Shown piece after piece: positions 57,333 to 64,000 of a stretch of 64,000 bases of DNA (positions are counted from its first letter, which is position 1; each line of letters starts with the position of its first letter). Source of the stretch: Papaver somniferum (taxonomy: Eukaryota > Streptophyta > Magnoliopsida > Ranunculales > Papaveraceae). A program made the position numbers and the translations under genes. The notes below the pieces were generated by a model. That model saw only the letters and a program-made list of their open reading frames with translations. It did not search any database and was not told the DNA's origin. Location: the NCBI RefSeq assembly GCF_003573695.1, contig NC_039358.1:237402337-237466336 (forward strand), in the 5' to 3' direction.

Positions 57333-58167
57333 TTGGAAACGGGAGAACTACCCAGAGGACGACCCGAGATCAGCAAAATCAAAAGTAAAGCGGAAGCATA
57401 CGAATTACGAGACGGTGTATTATACAGAAAATCGTACCTGGGGCCACTATTGAGGTTCCTAAGCAAAGATGAAGGACACTCGATCTTGAACGAACTACAT
57501 TATGGGGCAGCGAGCAATCATAGCTCGGGCCGAAGTCTGGAAACCCGAGCCAAGACTATGGGATACTTCTGGCCCTACATGAATGAAGACGCGAAATATA
57601 TGGCATTAATTTGCGATGAATGCCAAAAGTTTGGTAAAAAGATACACGCACCTGCAGTAACTTTGAACTCGGTAGTTAAACCTTGGCCTTTCTCCAAGTG
57701 GGGGATCGACATCGTGGGACCGCTACACGTCGGGTCGGGACAAAGAAACTATTTGATCGTGGCTACTGACTATTTCACCAAATGGGTAGAAGCGGCACCA
57801 CTGAGGCACATACGGGACAAGGACGTATTTCGTTTCATTTGTCTCTTCGTTATACCAGCAGCAATCGTCTCGGACGACAAAAAACAGCTTGAAGGCAAGA
57901 ATATCGACCTGCTATTTAACACCTACAACATTCGAAAGAGCAAGGCGACGCCCCTTTACCCACAAAGTAATGGGCAAGCCGAGATCACCAATAAAACAAT
58001 AACAGACAATCTAAAAAAGAAGTTGGATGGGGAGTACAACAAATGGTGTGAGGAGCTCTATAATGTTCTATCGTCTTACAGAATTACCCGGAGGGAAGCC
58101 ACCGGTCTATCACCCTTTATGTTAACATACGGAACCGAAGCCATCCTCCCAACTAAGGAGATGATAC
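57333..58167 (+). pseudogene. Integrase of the outer Tat element, cut by the gag-only element
   Basis: The zinc-binding part has HSILNELHYGAASNH and CDEC. The catalytic core has WGIDIVGPLHVG with ATDYFTKWVEAAP (first Asp), AIVSDDKKQLEG (second Asp; the usual TDNG is SDDK) and YPQSNGQAEITNK (Glu). The frame is open to 58167. There LTR sequence of the next element begins and adds 16 foreign codons before a stop. Integrase would insert the element's cDNA. Confidence 0.93.
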
Positions 58168-59841
58168 TGATGAGTGCTAAAAAGTGCATATTTCTATATA
58201 TTTTTCTTGGCATTTAACTCATCTTTTGTGCATTAATTCTACATTTTATCCCATATTCTGTATTTTCATTGTTTTCAAGAATAAATATTTTTATTAGTTA
58301 ATTTTGCATTTTTAGGTAATAAATAAAGTTCGGATGAATTGCGGAGCGGAATAGAGCAGAAAAGTAGTAAAAAGCCGCGAAGAATGTTGTGCACAAGACC
58401 AAGAGGGCAGAAATGGGCTCAAGAAGGAAGAATTGTTCTTAAAGAAGTTATGGGCCTGACATACCCAAGGCCCAAAACCCTTTCTCAAACCCATTTCCAC
58501 TACCCAAGCCCGTATCGGATTTCAGCCGTCAGATCGAAGCATCTCAGCATCCTACGGTCGCTCCATCATCGCACATCAAACTCCGAAGCTCCCGCTGAAC
58601 ATCGCAACGCCCATCTCCATCTTGGGCCGTCCTTTTCGTTGCATTCCTCCATCCGACGGTCGATACCCGCAGATTCACATCTTATCGTTGGATCTACCTA
58701 CCATTGTCACATCCTACGGATCAGATCGAGATACATCATCTCTCGCTGAAACCGCTACACACCACAGCACCAAACACCCTACACCTCTACCAACCACCCC
58801 CTTCTTCCCAAATCATCGACCACTCTCTGCCCATCCCTGTTGCAGAACCACCACCATCACCCTGCCACTGCCATCGCCACCACCTACTCCATAGCCACCT
58901 AAACACCACCACCAACTCCACTATAATCATTCCCCTCATCTTCTAGCCATCTATCCTACCAATTTCTTTTCTTTTCTTTCTCAGAAAACCCTAGGAAAGA
59001 AATTGGTACAATAGCTCGAGCTAGAAAGAGAAATTGAAGGCATGGGAAGGAGCAGAGAAGGGAGAAGAAGCATGGGTTGAAGACGGACTCGTCTTATCAC
59101 AGTTGGTGAGTAAAAAAATCGAAACCCTAATTCTCTGATATTTTGGGGATTTTTAGGTTTTTGCTTGCTTGTATAAATAGAAGGTGTTGGGTGTGAAATT
59201 GGCTCATGCCTGGGCTAGCCAGAGCACCAATTGAGACTTGGGTTAGCCAAGCTCAAGGGTTCAGTTCAATTCCAATTTTTGTATCAGTTCATGTTTATGA
59301 TGTTATGATGTTCTAATCCATTCTGCTAGGGTTAAATGGAGCCCTTAATATTTTGCTAAATTGATTCATGTTCTTAGTGGTGTTATTGCTGTACTTAATT
59401 GCTTAAGGGTAGATTTCATCTTAGTTCTACAACATATTACTTTCACCATGTATGTCATGCATCCTTGGTAGTTTGATCAATTCTATGTTGTTGTGCTGTA
59501 AATCATGCTTAAAATGAATAGATTTATCTTTTGATTAGTTGTGCTTTAATCAGACAATTAATACTTGTGATGAATGCTTTTTACCAGAGACAATGACATC
59601 ACTGTAACTGAATTACTAAGCTAAGATTAGGTGGTGGACTCCAAGATCCTAGCAATCTCCATATCCACACTGAGATTTAGCTTTTGTCTTGACACTTTAG
59701 GATTCGAATTCAAGTGAGAAACATAGAAAATCAACACAACTCCCTCCTAGTCCCTGAGGACAAACCCCTTCTTACTCCACCTATCTACAACAACCCTGTA
59801 TACTTGCAGGTGTAGTTGTAGGTTCTTTTGAAACCCTATCA
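58168..59841 (+). repeat. 5' LTR of the gag-only element
   Basis: It begins TGATGAGTGCTAAAAAG and ends AAACCCTATCA, 1674 bp. TATAAATAG at 59172-59180 is the likely promoter. The middle (58600-58950) is C-rich with CACCACC words. Short frames there are not called. Confidence 0.92.
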
Positions 59842-60524
59842 AGTTTTTGGCGCCGCTGCCGGGGATTGGTGCTGTGTTTTATCTGTGTTTTTTTTAGCTA
59901 TTTTGTATTTCATTGCATAGCATTTGCATCTGCATCTGCTTCATTTCATTTGCTGTTGGACCTGCTGATTCTGAACCTGTTTTTCCTCTGCTGGGACGCC
60001 ACCAAGGAAAAGAACCAAAACCCAACTGGGTTTTTGCAACAATATCAGAGCAGCTGGGCTGTGCTAAAAAGGTAAGCCTAAACCCATTCATTGAGAGAAC
60101 CCAACCTGTGGGCTTCCAATTTTTTAATTGTGGGCTTGTAATAATTAACCCAATTTTTTGGGCTTTTTATTTTCCTATTTTGGGTTTGTAATAATTTATT
60201 TTTGGGCTTGTTGTTTAATTTGTGGGCTTGTATTTATTTTTGTGTGGGCTTGTTTAAATTCTTCCATTGGACTTGTATTTTGGACTTTGGGTTTAAACCC
60301 AGCTGAGCTTATAACTAGTTGTGGACTTGGACCTCGAAACCAAAGTTTTAAAACAAACGTCAGGCCTTAACCAACTGGGCCAAATTAAACTTTCAAAATT
60401 AAAACCTGGATTTTCGTAGGCCGCAGCCTTCCTTCCATTTCATCAGAGGCTTGCACAGTGGGCTTGCTCCCATTCAAAAACCAAAATTTTCTTAAACCAA
60501 ATTTTATCTTCTTAATTTTATTTC

Positions 60525-60563
<39 letters not shown>

Positions 60564-60679
60564 CCCATTTTAAATCAAACTTTTCTTTTATAGCCCATCA
60601 AAACCAAAATTTTCCCATAAACCAAATTTTTAAAATTTTCCCATTTAAAACCAAATAGTGGGCTTTGTGTCATTTCAAA
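59842..60679 (+). other. Primer site and leader of the gag-only element
   Basis: The tRNA-Asp-type primer site is at 59848-59865. TGGGCTTGTAATAATT-like repeats lie at 60125-60260 and a pure A run at 60529-60558. No coding sequence seen. Confidence 0.75.
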
Positions 60680-62173
60680 ATGGACCAACCTCGTGCTCTC
60701 CATGAATACATGTATCCATCAATACAAATTCCATTATCATGTATTGTCTTACCTCAAACCAATAACCCTTTTAAAATAAATGCAAGCATGATACAAATAC
60801 TTCCTATATTTCGAGGGTTCGATTCTGAGAACCCCTATACTCATGTAAGAGAGTTTGAACAAATTTGTCGGACTATGCAACCTGATCATCTGTCCGAGGA
60901 CTCTCTGAAATTGCGTTTGTTTACATTTTCTTTAAAAGAAAGGGCCAAAACATGGTTTTACGGTTTGAGACCACAATCAATCACCACTTGGGAACAACTC
61001 ACTAATCAATTTTTCCAAAAATTTTTTCCACACCATAGGACCATCGCTATTCGTCAAAATATCAATTATTTTGTCCAATTGGATAAGGAAACTGTTTTTC
61101 ACTATTTTGAACGTTTTAATAATTTGTTGAGTGAATGTCCGCACCATGGAGTTGAGAAGTGGAGACTTGTCGTCATCCTCTATGAGGGACTAGACTTTAA
61201 ATCTCGAACCATGGTTGAGTCTATGTGTAATGGTGAGTTTATTGATAAATCTGTGGATGATGCATGGAATTTTTTAGCCGAGATTGCAGAAAAAACCCAT
61301 CAATGGGAATCCGTTAGGGAAACAGGAACAACACCACATGATATGAGTCATCCCCATGAATTAGAGTTTTATTCTTGTAATAACTCCGACCTTAGGATTG
61401 AAAATTATCCTAGATTACAAAATGCCTATCATGATGATGATGATGATTATGATGTTATTTTAGAAGAACATGTCTATACTAAAAATGTTGTGGAACCTTT
61501 GAGTTCAAATACATTAGGCTTCTCTGCCCCGACCTTAATGCATGATATTTCTTCTAGTATTCCATGTGATGTTTCCCCTGATGTGCCGATACACGAGAAT
61601 AAATCTGTTGATGATGTTGATAAATCTGATTGTAATCTTGCCAATGTGATTGATGATAATGAGCATGATGTGACATGTGTAGATGAGTTAGAAGATTTTT
61701 ATTTGATTGATAATATGCCTATTCTTCTACCTAAGTCACAATTTGGTGGCCTTCCACCCAACCTAGATTTGTTTTGTACCAATATTGTAAAACCAACTTT
61801 TCTGAAAATGCCTAATCTTGGTTTGGAACTGTGTGCTTCCCAAGTCCTTTTGGACTATTTTGCTTCAAAATATAACACTTTTAAAGAGCCACAGTTGGAA
61901 ATTGCATGTTTGCCCATCCCGAAAACAGTCCATTATGAGTTAGACCTTTTGAATCCTGAACCCCTAAAATTGTTAGATTTTGTGCTTAAAAGTAAACCTG
62001 TTGAACAATTTAGGTTTAGAGGTAATTCATTCGGTTTTTCACTCTCATTCCCATTTAAGTCCAATTTTAGTGTTTTGAAACTTTCTATGTTTCAACACTT
62101 TGTCTTTTGGGTTGATCCTCAACTCTTTAGATTGTTAGTGTATGGTGAATATTTGTTGTATATAATCCAGTAG
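60680..62173 (+). CDS. Intact 497-aa Gag of the gag-only element
   Basis: It starts at ATG 60680 (MDQPRALHEYMYPSIQIPLS). Five more codons are open upstream but lack an ATG. Residues ~45-200 form a retrotransposon gag (capsid-like) domain: FRGFDSENPYTHVREFEQIC, LRLFTFSLKERAKTWFYGL, FFQKFFPHHRTIAIRQNINY, FHYFERFNNLLSECPHHGVE and LYEGLDFKSRTMVESM. An acidic linker follows (HDDDDDYDV, with DVDKSDCN further on), then a hydrophobic C-terminus (FPFKSNFSVLKLSMFQHFVF). There is no CCHC knuckle and no protease. It has no stops or frameshifts, which fits the young LTRs. It probably packages its own RNA while using pol from an Athila-like partner (inference). Confidence 0.9.
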   Translation: MDQPRALHEYMYPSIQIPLSCIVLPQTNNPFKINASMIQILPIFRGFDSENPYTHVREFEQICRTMQPDHLSEDSLKLRLFTFSLKERAKTWFYGLRPQSITTWEQLTNQFFQKFFPHHRTIAIRQNINYFVQLDKETVFHYFERFNNLLSECPHHGVEKWRLVVILYEGLDFKSRTMVESMCNGEFIDKSVDDAWNFLAEIAEKTHQWESVRETGTTPHDMSHPHELEFYSCNNSDLRIENYPRLQNAYHDDDDDYDVILEEHVYTKNVVEPLSSNTLGFSAPTLMHDISSSIPCDVSPDVPIHENKSVDDVDKSDCNLANVIDDNEHDVTCVDELEDFYLIDNMPILLPKSQFGGLPPNLDLFCTNIVKPTFLKMPNLGLELCASQVLLDYFASKYNTFKEPQLEIACLPIPKTVHYELDLLNPEPLKLLDFVLKSKPVEQFRFRGNSFGFSLSFPFKSNFSVLKLSMFQHFVFWVDPQLFRLLVYGEYLLYIIQ

Positions 62174-62929
62174 ATAAATTTTTAAAAACCCTTTTGTTCC
62201 TTTTGTATATATTTTGCTAATCCAATATGATTTCGGCTAAAATATGTTGGATTTTTGCCTTGAATAACGGAGTTTTAATTCTGCTTTCGCCGAAATCGGG
62301 TATTCTCTCTCCTTTTACTCTGCTCAGCATGTCCCTTTCCATATGTTGCATTTTAATTCTTTCCATGTTTTGAAACATTGAGGACAATGTTTAGTTTAGG
62401 TTTGGGGGTATAGAGTAGATACCACGATAATATGCCATAATTGAAAACGAACTCCTTCTTCTTTTTGAAAAAATTGAAAAATTCCAAAAAAAAATTATTA
62501 AAAAATTGAGAAATTCAAAAAAAAAAAAAAAAAAAAATTGAAAAAATGAAAAACATAAAAATGGAGCTCATTTACCTTGAAATGTTGACTCTTGTGCAAA
62601 TATGTATTTATTAGGAGTCTTAGTCTAGATATTTAGGCACCCTGATTCTAGCACAATTCACATAGTGATAAGAAATTTGCACGCGCACGATCTACCAATA
62701 CATGTATGGCCTCGATCTTCAAGGTGTTGGATAGGAAGTTACGATTGCCAATCACTTTAGAATACTGAACGAAACTTGACTAGCTTGTTCTTTGGTTGGT
62801 TGGGATAGAAGATGGAGGTTACATTAAGAAAACAACCATCGAATTTAACTGGGTGCATCAAAAAGGGCTACCTCTTGCAAAGTGTCATGTATTTTTTTTA
62901 TTTTGTTATGTATCAAAAGTGTTCTGTTC

Positions 62930-62972
<43 letters not shown>

Positions 62973-63640
62973 GATGTATATATTCAGAAAAAAAAAATCA
63001 GAAAAAACCAAAAAAATCAAGTATTTATCAATTCCATCATCTCTTGTTCCAAAAATAAAAAAGAGATTTGTCAATGTAAATAAGAGTCATGTAAATAGCC
63101 ATCTTTTGTTGTTTTGTTGTAATAAGCAAGGAGGGTGTATGCCATTGATGTACAACGCGACAAATTGTGAAATACCTCCAACTCATTCACAATTCTCGTA
63201 AAGTCCGGACAGCTAGCTAGATTTCGACCTCAGTTCTTAGCCTGAGAAACTATCTCTTGGTGATTAGTAGTCATGACTTCAGATCTTTCTTTACACATGT
63301 GTAGATACACTTTACACTCTTATCACATGTCTTTTTTTGTTATCAGTGCTAGGATTGTGCCTTCGATAGCTAGATTGACATCTCCATTTTGCTGTGAGCT
63401 TTAACTGTTTTGCACATGTCACGTTTGATGGAATCTGAGCTTATATTTTGTCCTTAGGTTTTGTAGGCACACCTCTGGTAAACCTTCACGAGACTTCACT
63501 CGTCCACTAGGGACACTTAGTGGTTTAAAAGGCTTAGTGCATACGCTAAATGCATTCGAGAGACCAGCGACAGTGGTATAGTTAGGATTTCCTTAGTTTT
63601 TTTTACTTGAGGACAAGTAAAATTCAGGTTTGGGGGTATT
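62174..63640 (+). other. 3' non-coding region of the gag-only element with two polypurine tracts
   Basis: TTTAGGTTTGGGGGTATAGAG at about 62394-62414 copies the true polypurine tract (63627-63640, CAGGTTTGGGGGTATT just before the 3' LTR). The stretch also has A runs at 62519-62537 and 62936-62970. GAGGACAAGTAAAATTCAGG precedes the PPT, a usual sequence in Athila/Tat-type elements. Short frames through the A run are not called. Confidence 0.75.
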
Positions 63641-64000
63641 TGATGAGTGCTAAAATGTATTTCTATATATTTTTTTTGGCATTTAACTCATCTTTTGTGC
63701 ATTAATTCTACATTTTATCCCATATTCTGTATTTTCATTGTTTTCAAGATAAATATTTTTATTAGTTAATTTTGCATTTTTAGGTAATAAATAAAGTTCG
63801 GATGAATTGCGGAGCGGAATAGAGCAGAAAAGTAGTAAAACCGCGAAGAATGTTGTGCACAAGACCAAGAGGGCAGAAATGGGCTCAAGAAGGAAGAATT
63901 GTTCTTAAAGAAGTTATGGGCCTGACATACCCAAGGCCCAAAACCCTTTCTCAAACCCATTTCCACTACCCAAGCCCGTATCGGATTTCAGCCGTCAGAT
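63641..64000 (+). repeat. 3' LTR of the gag-only element, cut by the window edge
   Basis: It matches 58168-58533 of the 5' LTR almost base for base. Confidence 0.95.

Larger units (their letters stand above)
42322..58167 (+). mobile_element. Outer Tat-type Ty3/gypsy element, split by two later insertions
   Basis: 5' LTR 42322-43041; primer site from 43045 (TGGTGCCGACTAAGGGG; the tRNA is not identified). The coding order is gag, protease, RT, RNase H, a second RNase H, integrase. The presence of the second, archaeal-type RNase H before integrase is the hallmark of the Tat lineage. RT is cut at 47665/56018 by the element 47666-56017. Integrase is cut at 58167 by the element starting at 58168. 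The 3' end and 3' LTR of this element lie beyond the window. Many stops and frameshifts show it is dead. Confidence 0.93.
58168..64000 (+). mobile_element. Gag-only LTR retrotransposon (TR-GAG type), young, runs off the window
   Basis: 5' LTR 58168-59841. Primer site 59848-59865 (TGGCGCCGCTGCCGGGGA), complementary to the 3' end of tRNA-Asp with one mismatch. One gag ORF 60680-62173. Polypurine tract GGTTTGGGGGTATT before the 3' LTR, which starts at 63641. The visible 360 bp of the 3' LTR differ from the 5' LTR by one substitution and a few indels, so the insertion is recent. No protease, RT or integrase is present. The tRNA-Asp site and PPT are typical of Athila-like elements. GATAC (58163-58167) should reappear after the 3' LTR outside the window. 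Confidence 0.92.

Noticed and set aside
58339..58946. Pro/His/Ser-rich frames inside the 5' LTR of the gag-only element
   Set aside because: They lie in U3 upstream of the TATA box, overlap each other in several frames and have no motif. The equivalent frames near 63800 are simply the other LTR.
62796..63201. Frames with long Lys runs
   Set aside because: They run through a 30+ base poly-A tract in the 3' non-coding region of the gag-only element.

Overview
This window is nuclear DNA from a flowering plant. The signs are a spliced MLO-family gene with 13 exons and canonical GT-AG introns, an F-box pseudogene, and very many plant-type LTR retrotransposons and terminal-inverted-repeat (TIR) elements. 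The long LTR family at 10971-13408, 47666-50012 and 53675-56017 is one I associate from memory with poppy (Papaveraceae) sequences. That placement is an inference and was not checked. I saw no rRNA, tRNA, CRISPR or prokaryotic features.

Layout. 1-3456: a gag-like fragment and LTR-like promoter on the minus strand, then three blocks of GGCATG-rich tandem repeats (units about 200, 85 and 69 bp). 3457-8269: a Tat-type Ty3/gypsy element with TSD GTAGG, broken gag-pol, and an internal deletion into its 3' LTR. 8275-13408: G-poor non-coding sequence and a lone long LTR. 13770-19590: TIR elements, including a 3.3-kb element with an 8-bp TSD and degraded coding pieces. 20162-26967: an LTR element on the minus strand (TSD CTAGC) with no gag-pol but with two abutting pieces of a SEC23 coat-protein gene behind its 5' LTR. 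27053-27626: a Mutator-type MITE with a 9-bp TSD.

The genic island is 27941-33770: an F-box pseudogene (+) facing an apparently intact MLO1-like gene (-, 515 codons). 34000-42283 is mostly non-coding, with a TACTAGTA low-complexity tract, copies of a dispersed repeat, and two more TIR elements.

42322 to the end is a nest. An outer Tat element (LTR, gag, PR, RT, RNase H, second archaeal-type RNase H, integrase) is split in its RT by an 8.35-kb minus-strand element (TSD CGAGT on both sides) that has a Met-tRNA-type primer site but no pol. Its integrase is split by a young gag-only element (TR-GAG type) with an intact 497-aa ORF. The 3' LTR of that element runs off the window.

Working host genes: only MLO looks functional. 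The clearest unusual signals are the SEC23 gene capture, the two pol-less elements that keep their own ORFs, and TIR elements that each carry a private array of short inverted motifs.
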